From Bacillaceae bacterium UBA7792 (lineage in GTDB: Bacteria > Bacillota > Bacilli > Bacillales > Cytobacillaceae): a stretch of 11,968 bases of DNA. How positions within the stretch are numbered: position 1 is the stretch's first letter; every line of letters starts with the position of its first letter. Both the position numbers and the translations under genes were made by a program. The stretch is taken from NCBI GenBank assembly GCA_002480735.1, contig DLCS01000221.1:4282-16249 (forward strand). Direction: 5' to 3'. Positions 5,304 through 11,968 of the stretch are shown here, one piece after another. The notes below the pieces were generated by a model that saw nothing but the letters and a program-made list of their open reading frames with translations, made no database searches and had not been told where the DNA came from.

Positions 5304-6390
5304 AGTGCAAAAAATTTCCCAATGGATGAAGGAAGCAGATGTGCAAGTTAGCTTTCTCACATCAACAGAAAATGTTTTTTATTTAAGTAATTTTTATAGT
5401 GATCCTCATGAAAGACTCCTCGGGGTAGCCGTATTCCAAGAGGAGGAGCCGTTCCTCATTTGTCCAGCCATGGAAAAGGAGGACGCTCGGAAGTCAGGAT
5501 GGCCATACGAAATTATCGGCTATAGCGATATTGAAAACCCTTGGGAATTTGTTCAAAACGCCGTATCTAAAAGGGTAGGAAAAATTTCTCGTATTGCTGT
5601 TGAAAAAGAACATTTAAATGTTGAACGCTACGAGGAACTTTCTCATCTCTTCCCAAGCGCAAGCTTTGTGTCGGCTGAAGAAAAGCTTAGACAACTTCGA
5701 ATGATAAAGGACGAGAAGGAGCTCTCGATCATTCGTGAAGCGTGTGCACTAGCTGATTATGCCATTGAGGTAGGCTGCTCTGAAATTAAAGAAGGAAAGA
5801 CAGAGCTTGATGTGCTTGCAGCGATTGAGTACGCCTTAAAGAAAAAGGGTGTGGCTGCCATGTCCTTTTCAACGATGGTCTTAACTGGAGCAAATGGGGC
5901 ATCACCACATGGAAATCCAGGTCTAACAAAGATCCAAAAAGGAGACCTTGTCCTTTTTGACTTAGGCGTCGTTGTTGATGGATATTGCTCTGATATTACG
6001 AGAACGGTGGCCTATGGCGACATCAATGACAAGCAAAAGGAAATCTATGATACGGTCTTAAGGGCGCAGCTGGCAGCTGTTTCGGCTGCGAAACCAGGTA
6101 TGCCTTGCTCCGAAGTCGATTTAAGCGCAAGAAATATCATTACCGAGGCAGGATTCGGGGAATATTTCCCTCATCGACTTGGCCATGGACTTGGGATCAG
6201 TGTTCATGAGTACCCATCCTTAACCGAAACGAATGGGCTGCTCCTCGAAAAAGGAATGGTATTCACGATTGAACCTGGGATTTATGTTCCTGAGGTCGCG
6301 GGGGTTCGAATTGAAGATGATGTCGTAGTCACCGATTCAGGACTAGAAGTGTTAACAAAGTTTCCAAAGGAATTACAGATCATCAAATAG
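5296..6390 (+). CDS. M24 family Xaa-Pro dipeptidase (YkvY-like)
   Basis: A 364-residue cytosolic metallopeptidase that cleaves X-Pro bonds in short peptides. The N-terminal creatinase-like domain spans about 1-130. The pita-bread catalytic domain follows, with all five metal ligands: D222 (FDLG), D233 (SDITRT), H297 (RLGHGLG), E326 (TIEPGIY) and E340 (VRIEDDV). The accessory His residues H205 (SPHGNP) and H304 (SVHEYP) are also present. Length matches B. subtilis YkvY. The start ATG has GAGGGGG 7 nt upstream and overlaps the end of the broken secreted-peptide ORF by 8 nt. No dedicated promoter is obvious, so it may be transcribed with the peptide genes. It converges on ald at a shared terminator. 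Confidence 0.93.
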   Translation: MDRVQKISQWMKEADVQVSFLTSTENVFYLSNFYSDPHERLLGVAVFQEEEPFLICPAMEKEDARKSGWPYEIIGYSDIENPWEFVQNAVSKRVGKISRIAVEKEHLNVERYEELSHLFPSASFVSAEEKLRQLRMIKDEKELSIIREACALADYAIEVGCSEIKEGKTELDVLAAIEYALKKKGVAAMSFSTMVLTGANGASPHGNPGLTKIQKGDLVLFDLGVVVDGYCSDITRTVAYGDINDKQKEIYDTVLRAQLAAVSAAKPGMPCSEVDLSARNIITEAGFGEYFPHRLGHGLGISVHEYPSLTETNGLLLEKGMVFTIEPGIYVPEVAGVRIEDDVVVTDSGLEVLTKFPKELQIIK

Positions 6391-6454
6391 AACCGGTTCT
6401 AATCCTAGTTGTCATGGACCAGCTACGATGATGACACAGGTTTTTAGGCAAAAG

Positions 6455-6487
6455 AAATCCTCTAAGGCAACGTCCCTTAGAGGATTT
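6455..6487. terminator. Bidirectional terminator between the M24 peptidase and ald
   Basis: Perfect 13-bp stem (6455-6467 and 6475-6487) with a 7-nt loop. It is followed by ATTTTAT on the plus strand and by CTTTTGCC on the minus strand. The ald stop codon is 4 nt away. Confidence 0.85.
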
Positions 6488-6490
6488 ATT

Positions 6491-7606
6491 TTATCCAAGA
6501 AGCTCTTTCGCTGGTTTATACTCAAAACCAAGAGAGCTCGCTACGGCTTCATGTGTAATATAACCGTTCAATGTATTAATTCCTTTTAGTAAAGCTTCAT
6601 TTTCTAAACAAGCTTGACGATATCCCTTATTAGCTATTTGGATAGCATACGGAACCGTTACATTGGTTAAAGCAATGGTCGATGTGCGTGGAACCGCTCC
6701 AGGCATATTTCCGACAGCATAATGGACAATCCCATACTTATTGTAGGTTGGATTATCATGTGTAGTAATGCGATCCGTCGTTTCAAAAATACCACCTTGG
6801 TCAATGGCAATATCCACGATGACTGATCCGGGTGTCATCGCTTCAACCATTTCTTCCGTTACTAGCTTTGGAGCTTTCGCACCTGGAATAAGCACGGCAC
6901 CAATCACGAGATCAGATTCTTTGACCGCTTCGGCAATATTATATGGATTCGACATCAGCGTTGTCACGTCACTACCAAAAATATCATCTAGTTGACGAAG
7001 GCGATCGGGGTTTAAATCGATAATCGTTACACTCGCACCAAGTCCAACCGCTAATCGAGCAGCATTGGTTCCTGCAACTCCCCCACCGATAATCGTTACC
7101 TTCGCTCTTTTTACACCTGGGACGCCGGATAATAATATCCCCTTTCCGCCGTTCACCTTTTCCAAAAATTGTGCACCCACCTGCGTTGCCATTCGCCCTG
7201 CTACCTCACTCATAGGCGTAAGGAGGGGCAAAGACTTATTAGGGAGCTGGACCGTTTCGTAGGCAATCGCAGTGATCTTATGCTCCATTAAAGCATTGGC
7301 CAACTCTGGCTCAGCCGCTAAATGTAAATATGTAAATAAGATCAAACCTTCACGGAAGTACTTATACTCAGATGGCAATGGCTCCTTTACCTTCATAACC
7401 ATTTCCTTGGACCAGGCTTCCTCCGCTCGGCTTACAATAGTCGCCCCAGCATTCATATAGTCGGAATCAGAAAAACCAGAGCCTAAACCCGCTTCAGTTT
7501 CTATGTATACCTCATGTCCACTGTTTACTAAGTTTACAACTCCAGCAGGTGTCATCGCGACACGATTTTCATTGTTCTTAATTTCTTTAGGCACCCCAAT
7601 GCGCAT
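6491..7606 (-). CDS. ald: Alanine dehydrogenase
   Basis: A 371-residue protein nearly collinear with B. subtilis Ald. It performs NAD-dependent oxidative deamination of L-alanine to pyruvate and ammonia, and is needed for growth on alanine and for efficient sporulation in B. subtilis. The N-terminal [20 protein letters not shown] holds the substrate Arg (R15). MKVKEPLP carries the substrate Lys (K74), TYLHLAAEP the catalytic His (H95) and VDIAIDQGG the catalytic Asp (D269). The NAD site is [13 protein letters not shown] (171-183), with D197 at the end of beta-2. The C-terminal [10 protein letters not shown] motif is intact. ATG start with GGGAGGG 7 nt upstream. It is monocistronic, with its own promoter, and converges with the M24 peptidase. 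Confidence 0.98.
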   Translation of the reverse strand: MRIGVPKEIKNNENRVAMTPAGVVNLVNSGHEVYIETEAGLGSGFSDSDYMNAGATIVSRAEEAWSKEMVMKVKEPLPSEYKYFREGLILFTYLHLAAEPELANALMEHKITAIAYETVQLPNKSLPLLTPMSEVAGRMATQVGAQFLEKVNGGKGILLSGVPGVKRAKVTIIGGGVAGTNAARLAVGLGASVTIIDLNPDRLRQLDDIFGSDVTTLMSNPYNIAEAVKESDLVIGAVLIPGAKAPKLVTEEMVEAMTPGSVIVDIAIDQGGIFETTDRITTHDNPTYNKYGIVHYAVGNMPGAVPRTSTIALTNVTVPYAIQIANKGYRQACLENEALLKGINTLNGYITHEAVASSLGFEYKPAKELLG

Positions 7607-7660
7607 ACTTTTCCCTCCCTAAAAAATGTTCAAACTCGATATTACTATAACACCTTGTTA

Positions 7661-7669
7661 AGTATAGCA
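7661..7669 (-). promoter_or_regulatory. Extended -10 promoter of ald
   Basis: Minus-strand TGCTATACT is an extended -10 about 55 nt before the ald ATG. A -35 is weak. A second -10-like TATAGT lies at 7644-7649. Confidence 0.5.
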
Positions 7670-7755
7670 TAAAGAAATATTTTCTAACGAGCAAGGGATA
7701 GTTGGCTCTATCACGAATATCACTAGTCCTCACTTAAACAAAGTCATCTATATGC

Positions 7756-7788
7756 AAAGAGAGGTGACGCTATCATTCACCCCTCTTT
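7756..7788 (-). terminator. Terminator of the 52-residue orphan gene
   Basis: A 12-bp stem with one G-U pair on the minus-strand transcript (arms 7777-7788 and 7756-7767) and a 9-nt loop, 9 nt past the stop codon. The U-tract is short (CUCUUUGCAU). Confidence 0.6.
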
Positions 7789-7797
7789 CTAGTCCTA

Positions 7798-7956
7798 CTA
7801 ATCCTCTTTTGCGTCAGTGAACTTTGACATATCAAAAGCACCATCTGACTGGTCAATCACACCGCTATTATAAGCATTCATGATTTGCTCGCTGACAACA
7901 CCCGTACCCTGCTCATCATAGAAGAAAGCTGAGCTCCCTTTCGACTCCTTCTTCAC
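7798..7956 (-). CDS. Hypothetical 52-residue acidic protein
   Basis: A short gene with GTG start, ribosome binding site GAGGGGGG about 6 nt upstream, and its own hairpin terminator. The product begins MKKESKGSSAFFYDEQGTG, continues with a short helical segment (VVSEQIMNAYNSGVID) and ends in an acidic tail. There is no signal peptide, membrane segment or cysteine. The SEQIMNAYNSGVIDQ part resembles the x-AY-x-SG-x-ID pattern found in several very small Bacillus proteins of unknown function, but I cannot assign a family. It is divergent from the universal stress protein gene, with 106 bp between the start codons. Confidence 0.75.
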   Translation of the reverse strand: MKKESKGSSAFFYDEQGTGVVSEQIMNAYNSGVIDQSDGAFDMSKFTDAKED

Positions 7957-8034
7957 TAAGAACCCCCCTCAAAATTAATTCCTACATTAGCTAGTTTTCG
8001 AAATTTTGTTACAGATATTCGCAAGAATTAGTTG

Positions 8035-8040
8035 TATAAT
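8035..8040 (+). promoter_or_regulatory. -10 element of the universal stress protein gene
   Basis: A perfect TATAAT lies 8 nt before AAAGGAGGAG. The hexamer 17 nt upstream (CAGATA, 8012-8017) is a poor -35, so the promoter may need an activator or another factor. No sigma-B motif was seen. Confidence 0.45.
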
Positions 8041-8062
8041 TTAGGTAAAGGAGGAGATGGAA

Positions 8063-8515
8063 ATGACTCTCACTTATAAAAATATTTTAGTTGCTGTTGA
8101 TGGATCAACAGAAGCAGAATGGGCGTTTAAAAAAGCCATTGAGGTTGCAAAGAGAAACAACGCAAAAATGACATTAGTACATGTGATTGACACACGTACC
8201 TTCGCCACCGTTGAAGCATACGATCGAACCATTGCTGAAAGAGCAGACCATTTTGCAAAAGAGCTTATGGAAAATTATAAAAAGCAAGCACAGGATGCCG
8301 GGGTTCACGAAGTATCTTTTATTGTAGATTACGGCTCCCCTAAGGTGAAAATTCCAAAAGACATTGCTAAGAAAAACAATATCGATTTAATTATTTGTGG
8401 AGCAACTGGATTAAATGCGGTCGAGCGATTCCTTATCGGAAGCGTTTCAGAGCATATTACTCGATATGCACCATGTGACGTGTTGGTCATTCGCACAGAA
8501 AAGGATGAATCATAG
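8063..8515 (+). CDS. Universal stress protein, UspA family, ATP-binding type
   Basis: A 150-residue single-domain Usp protein. It has the N-terminal KNILVAVDGS strand with D13, and the nucleotide-binding signature G113-x2-G116-x9-G126-S127 (GATGLNAVERFLIGSVS), followed by the closing CDVLVIR strand. Proteins with this motif bind ATP and usually dimerise; they respond to starvation or stress, with poorly defined targets. I start at the ATG at 8063 because AGGAGG is 8 nt upstream. The ATG at 8057 is only 2-3 nt from the ribosome binding site and would add just ME. The gene is monocistronic, converges with argH at a shared terminator, and lies in the usual Bacillus neighbourhood of ald and arg genes. 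Confidence 0.95.
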   Translation: MTLTYKNILVAVDGSTEAEWAFKKAIEVAKRNNAKMTLVHVIDTRTFATVEAYDRTIAERADHFAKELMENYKKQAQDAGVHEVSFIVDYGSPKVKIPKDIAKKNNIDLIICGATGLNAVERFLIGSVSEHITRYAPCDVLVIRTEKDES

Positions 8516-8590
8516 AAAGATCCATTCTCGTACATTATTTCTTCTGAAACAATAAGATTAAAGTGAAATTGGTTTGAAAATACCGATCAT

Positions 8591-8622
8591 AAAGAAGCAC
8601 GCTAACTTTAGCGTGCTTCTTT
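8591..8622. terminator. Bidirectional terminator between usp and argH
   Basis: A nearly closed 15-bp palindrome (8591-8605 and 8608-8622) followed by T-rich sequence on the plus strand (CTTCTTTTAAT) and TTTATGAT on the minus strand. It overlaps the argH TAA. Confidence 0.85.
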
Positions 8623-9990
8623 TAATAGAGCTTCTGCTTTTTCAATCGCTAGGTGTACCTGCTGAAAGCCAGTTCCTCCAGTACTATTCCTTCGCTCTAC
8701 TGCGGTGGCGGGATTCAGAACATGGTAAATATCATCCTCAAAGAGGGGATGGGCTTCTTTAAACTCTTCCAATGTCAAATCAGCTAAATAGCATTGTTTC
8801 TTCACACAGGTAAGCACGAGCTTGCCAACAATTTCGTGACTCTCGCGGAAAGGAATGCCCTTTTCGGAAAGATAATCAGCGAGCTCAGTCGCATTGGAGA
8901 AATCACTTTTCGTTGCCACTTCCATTTGGTTTGTGTTCACCGTCATCGTATGAATCATACCGGCAAAAATTTTCAGAGAGCCTGTCACCGTTTTGACCGT
9001 ATCAAACATTCCTTCTTTATCCTCCTGCATGTCCTTGTTATAGGCAAGAGGAAGCCCTTTTAGGACTGTCAGAAGTCCCATTAAATTCCCATATACTCTC
9101 CCTGTCTTCCCACGGATAAGCTCCGCCATATCAGGGTTTTTCTTTTGCGGCATGATGCTACTTCCCGTTGAAAAAGCATCATCCAATTCAATAAAGCGAA
9201 ACTCCTGGGATGACCATAAAATAATTTCCTCCCCTAATCGAGAAAGATGCATCATCAGGATCGAGCTTGCTGAAAGGAACTCAAGAATAAAATCACGGTC
9301 ACTCACAGCATCAAGGCTATTCTCATAAATCCCCTCAAACCCAAGAAGCTCCGCTGTCAATTTCCGATCAATAGGGAATGTCGTCCCCGCTAGAGCTCCC
9401 GCCCCAAGGGGTGATATATTAATCCGTTTTAACGATTCCTTGTATCTCTCCTTATCCCGCTCGAGCATCCAAAAATAGGCCATTAAATGATGGGCGAATG
9501 AGATTGGCTGTGCTCTTTGGAGATGGGTATAGCCAGGCATAATCGTTTCTACATGGAGCTTCGCTTGGGAAAGAAGGGCCGATTGCATTTCGTGAATGAG
9601 TTCGATGATCATGGTAGTTTGCTTTTTTAGATAAAGATGCATATCGGTTGCTACCTGATCATTGCGGCTTCTTCCCGTGTGAAGCTTGCCCCCAACTGAA
9701 CCAATCATCTCTGTCAGCTGGCTTTCAAGATTAAGATGGATATCTTCCAGCTTAACGGAATACTCTAGCTCGTTATTGATAGCTTTTTCCTTAAGAGCTA
9801 AGAGGCCTTTCTTAATCTGACCAGCCTCTTCCTCCTCGATGATCCCACATTTTCCAAGCATCGTTACATGGGCGATGCTTCCGTCTAGATCCTCTAGCAC
9901 AAGCTCCTGATCAAAGGAAATGGAAGCACCGAATTCATCGACCCATTCTTCTGCAGTACGCGTAAATCTTCCACCCCAAAGCTTCTTCAC
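8608..9990 (-). CDS. argH: Argininosuccinate lyase
   Basis: A 460-residue protein of normal length. It splits argininosuccinate into arginine and fumarate, the last step of arginine biosynthesis. It belongs to the fumarase/aspartase superfamily, with the three signature regions intact: HTGRSRNDQ (104-112), [10 protein letters not shown] (153-162) and [11 protein letters not shown] (276-286), which carries the catalytic Ser loop. MKKLWGGRF at the start and the C-terminal RRNSTGGTG are typical. The start is GTG within GTGA, overlapping the argG stop by 4 nt, so translation should be coupled to the argG 3' part. That coupling matters because argG carries an internal stop that could reduce argH expression by polarity. 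Confidence 0.97.
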   Translation of the reverse strand: MKKLWGGRFTRTAEEWVDEFGASISFDQELVLEDLDGSIAHVTMLGKCGIIEEEEAGQIKKGLLALKEKAINNELEYSVKLEDIHLNLESQLTEMIGSVGGKLHTGRSRNDQVATDMHLYLKKQTTMIIELIHEMQSALLSQAKLHVETIMPGYTHLQRAQPISFAHHLMAYFWMLERDKERYKESLKRINISPLGAGALAGTTFPIDRKLTAELLGFEGIYENSLDAVSDRDFILEFLSASSILMMHLSRLGEEIILWSSQEFRFIELDDAFSTGSSIMPQKKNPDMAELIRGKTGRVYGNLMGLLTVLKGLPLAYNKDMQEDKEGMFDTVKTVTGSLKIFAGMIHTMTVNTNQMEVATKSDFSNATELADYLSEKGIPFRESHEIVGKLVLTCVKKQCYLADLTLEEFKEAHPLFEDDIYHVLNPATAVERRNSTGGTGFQQVHLAIEKAEALLKEAR

Positions 9991-11192
9991 ACTGTCACCT
10001 TCTTATTTTGTACCATGCTTTGAACCTTTGTAGGCAGTCCATACAATTGAATGAATCCTACTGCTGCACTATGGTCAAATTCATCTTCCTTCGTATAGGT
10101 GGCCAATTTTTCATCATAAAGGGAATAAGGCGATTTTCTTCCTTCTACAATGGCATGACCCTTGAATAGCTTGACTCTAACTGTACCTGTTACAAATTTC
10201 TGCGTTTCCTTTAAAAAGGCAGTTAACGCATTGGTTAATGGAGAGAACCATAGACCATCATAGATCACTTCTGTGATTCTTTTTTCAATCACCGGTTTAA
10301 AATGAGCGACTTCCTTTACAAGAGTTAAATCCTCAAGCTCTTTATGTGCCTTAATCAGCGTCATTGCCGCTGGTGCCTCATACACCTAACGAGATTTGAT
10401 GCCCACGAGGCGGTTTTCAACATGGTCAATCCGTCCAACCCCATGCTTGCCTGCAAGAGCATTCAGCTCCATGATCAATTGGGATAATGGATATTTCTGG
10501 CCATTTAAGCTAACAGGTACCCCTTGTTCAAATTCAATTTCAACCATATCTGGAGTGTCTGGAGTATTTTCAAGGCCCACCGTTAAATCATAGGCATCCT
10601 CTGGTGGTGCAGCCCAAGGATCCTCCAAAATTCCACACTCATTGCTTCTACCCCATAGGTTCTGATCAATGGAATAAGGGCTATCCAAATTAATTGGAAT
10701 TGGAATTCCATGCTGTTTCGCGTATTCGATTTCCTCTTCACGAGACCAGCTCCATTCCCGAACCGGAGCCAGCACCTTTAGATCAGGATTCAGGGCATGA
10801 ATGGATACCTCAAAGCGCACCTGGTCATTTCCTTTTCCGGTACAACCATGGGCAACTGCTACGGCTCCTTCTTTCTCCGCCACTTCTACAAGTTTTTTGG
10901 CAATTAAAGGTCGGGATAATGCCGACACAAGTGGATATTTATTTTCATATAATGTATGGGCTTGAAGGGCAACTAATGCATATTCATTAGCAAACTCCTC
11001 TTTTGCATCTATCACATAAGAGCTCACTGCCCCAACGGTTAGGGCCTTTTCTTTGATGAAGTCGAGGTCTTTTCCTTCCCCTACATCCAAGCAGCAGGCA
11101 ACGACATCGTATCCTTGTTCCTGCAGCCATTTAACCGCAACAGAAGTATCGAGTCCCCCGGAATAAGCTAATACTACTTTTTGATTTGTCAT
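9987..11192 (-). pseudogene. argG: Argininosuccinate synthase gene with an in-frame TAG (split argG)
   Basis: ArgG joins citrulline and aspartate with ATP to form argininosuccinate. The frame encodes a 401-codon protein, the normal family length, but codon 269 is TAG (10386-10388). The upstream 268 residues hold the N-type ATP pyrophosphatase loop AYSGGLDTS (9-17), the [15 protein letters not shown] segment (114-128) and [13 protein letters not shown]. The downstream part (9987-10385, 132 codons) continues [11 protein letters not shown] and ends with [20 protein letters not shown]. In intact ArgG the junction reads GIKSREVYEAPA, so one G-to-T change in GAG explains the stop. A GTG (Val270) directly follows the TAG, so reinitiation could give a two-piece enzyme. 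Otherwise the strain lacks ArgG. ATG start with GGGAGG 11 nt upstream. Confidence 0.9.
10386..10388 (-). other. Premature TAG in argG followed directly by GTG
   Basis: Minus strand reads CGT-TAG-GTG-TAT-GAG. The frame is open on both sides, the residues on both sides are conserved, and no base is gained or lost. It is therefore a substitution, not a frameshift; a sequencing error of one base remains possible. Confidence 0.9.
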
Positions 11193-11248
11193 GTTTAAAA
11201 TTTCCTCCCTTTAATGCCAATTCTAGTTTTATAGAATGATGGTTTGTT

Positions 11249-11262
11249 TGAATAATTATTCA
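11249..11262. promoter_or_regulatory. ARG box 1, downstream of the argG promoter
   Basis: TGAATAATTATTCA is a perfect palindrome matching the ArgR/AhrC consensus TGAAT-N4-ATTCA. It lies in the argG leader, 40 bp from box 2, the paired spacing expected for a hexameric ArgR. Confidence 0.8.
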
Positions 11263-11288
11263 TTTGTTTATATTTTTATTCTTTATCT

Positions 11289-11302
11289 TGAATATAAATT
11301 TA
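11289..11302. promoter_or_regulatory. ARG box 2, overlapping the argG -10
   Basis: TGAATATAAATTTA matches the ARG box with one mismatch (ATTTA for ATTCA). It fully covers the predicted -10 hexamer, so ArgR binding would block RNA polymerase when arginine is plentiful. Confidence 0.65.
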
Positions 11303-11325
11303 CCAAGATTTATTATACATTTCAA
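11297..11325 (-). promoter_or_regulatory. Promoter of the argG-argH operon
   Basis: Minus strand: TTGAAA (11320-11325), 17 nt, TAAATT (11297-11302). The -10 is embedded in ARG box 2. The leader to the argG ATG is about 100 nt and contains ARG box 1. The surrounding 11193-11440 is very AT-rich. Confidence 0.55.
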
Positions 11326-11443
11326 TACTTATTCTTCATTTTGTATAAAAATAATTTTTATTCCCTTGGATTTTGTCGGGATGGAAGGTTTTTCACTAGT
11401 ATAGTAGAATAAAGAAAAGCGAACTTCTGTTGGAGGCATTTAA

Positions 11444-11758
11444 ATGAATGAATATTTTTTACAGAATGAACGATTGGGTATTTCCACCCCCAATTTACAG
11501 CTGGAGTGGGATCAATATAGTGAGGAAACACAGCAGTCGATTCTGCTTCATTGGGAGAAAATTCGTGGAAGAATTCCTGATCGTATTGCTGAACTGGAGG
11601 AGATCATCAATCGAAAACAAGCACAGCTTTCAGATGAAGCCGATTTTGCGAGGTCCTGCGAGTTGAACAGTGAAATTGCAGAGCTTGCTTCGATCATCAA
11701 TGATTTATGGCTCTGGTATCGGACAAATCAGGATGTTACGGAGAAGATGCATCAATAG
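11444..11758 (+). CDS. Hypothetical 104-residue helical protein
   Basis: This gene is divergent from argG, with a 251-bp AT-rich spacer, and has ribosome binding site GGAGG 8 nt before the ATG. The product has no signal peptide or membrane helix. Its middle is strongly alpha-helical with a coiled-coil-like heptad pattern (RIPDRIAELEEIINRKQAQL, about 43-62), followed by LNSEIAELASIINDLW (74-89), which suggests a helical hairpin or dimerisation. I do not recognise the family. It may be a conserved orphan of the arg neighbourhood, but nothing in the sequence links it to arginine synthesis. The stop is followed by a 10-bp hairpin without a T-tract. Confidence 0.75.
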   Translation: MNEYFLQNERLGISTPNLQLEWDQYSEETQQSILLHWEKIRGRIPDRIAELEEIINRKQAQLSDEADFARSCELNSEIAELASIINDLWLWYRTNQDVTEKMHQ

Positions 11759-11760
11759 GG

Positions 11761-11784
11761 GGACTTCGTTGTTGAACGAAATCC
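11761..11784. other. Hairpin after the 104-residue gene
   Basis: 10-bp stem with one mismatch (GGACTTCGTT / AACGAAATCC) and a 4-nt loop, 2 nt past the stop. No T-run follows (GTGGGG), so it is not a typical intrinsic terminator. Confidence 0.4.
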
Positions 11785-11820
11785 GTGGGGTTAACTAGAA
11801 GGGGCTTTTAGGTGAGCAGG

Positions 11821-11968
11821 GTTGTGTTTGAGGACAGGATTCGCTGGAATTCGGCGTTTCCTGTCCTCATTCGCCTGTTATGGCGACAACTTCCGGTCAT
11901 TTCTTGTCATTCTTGTCGTCATTGGCCCGGTATGACGACAATTTCTGTCGATTTCTCATCATTCTTGT
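11821..11968. repeat. Imperfect tandem repeat, 52-bp period, each unit a hairpin
   Basis: Three units begin at 11821, 11873 and 11925; the last is cut by the window edge. Units 2 and 3 are clearly related (ATGGCGACAAC... and ATGACGACAAT..., then ATTTCT and TCATTCTTGT); unit 1 is more diverged. Each complete unit is internally palindromic: GAGGACAGGA (11830-11839) with TCCTGTCCTC (11859-11868), and ATGGCGACAA (11880-11889) with TTGTCGTCAT (11913-11922). No ORF runs through it. It looks like a family of non-coding intergenic repeats. Confidence 0.7.

Noticed and set aside
7694..7716. Hairpin GATAG/CTATC upstream of ald as a riboswitch or attenuator
   Set aside because: The stem is only 5 bp and lies upstream of the predicted ald promoter, so it would not be in the ald transcript.
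10386..10388. TAG as a recoded sense codon (two in-frame TAGs in the window, in argG and the small peptide ORF)
   Set aside because: TAG also ends several normal-length genes here: Uma2, the regulator, the M24 peptidase, the usp gene and the 104-residue gene. General recoding would extend those, so independent nonsense changes or sequencing errors are simpler.
11821..11968. CRISPR array
   Set aside because: Units are imperfect over their full length, with no identical direct repeats separated by unique spacers, and no cas genes are visible.

Overview
The window is a chromosomal segment of a low-GC, Gram-positive, spore-forming Bacillaceae member (Bacillus/Neobacillus-like). The reasons are strong AGGAGG-type ribosome binding sites, TTG and GTG starts, a perfect Bacillus-type Fur box, ARG boxes, Spo0A boxes, a DUF1540 gene, and a Bacillus-type neighbourhood of M24 peptidase, ald, universal stress protein, argH and argG. 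No RNA genes, insertion sequences or CRISPR arrays were seen.

Left part (1-3250): the end of a membrane protein that is probably an ABC-type permease; a small lipoprotein gene; a solitary Uma2-family nuclease; a convergent membrane-anchored alpha/beta hydrolase (YqkD-like) whose upstream region holds a perfect Fur-type palindrome; and a 53-residue DUF1540 gene on the minus strand. Clear hairpin terminators separate most of these units.

Middle part (3255-5303) is the most interesting. A 290-residue HTH-TPR regulator of the PlcR/NprR (RNPP) type is divergent from a small protein with three WIQ repeats. It is followed by a 49-codon ORF with the size, architecture and C-terminal DLP core of a PapR-like signalling pro-peptide. 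The peptide promoter region is bracketed by two perfect, inverted Spo0A boxes and contains a PlcR-box-like half site. A second secreted-peptide ORF follows, broken by a TAG at codon 3, and overlaps the start of an M24 Xaa-Pro peptidase gene. This looks like a complete, probably uncharacterised quorum-sensing cassette tied to the sporulation phosphorelay.

Right part (5296-11968): the M24 peptidase converges on alanine dehydrogenase (ald). Then come a 52-residue orphan gene, a universal stress protein, and the convergent argG-argH operon with an ARG-box-controlled promoter. argG is interrupted by a single in-frame TAG where the family normally has Glu, with a GTG codon immediately after it. The strain is therefore probably arginine-auxotrophic unless readthrough or reinitiation rescues it. 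Beyond argG lies a divergent 104-residue coiled-coil orphan, and the window ends in a 52-bp-period hairpin repeat that runs off the edge.
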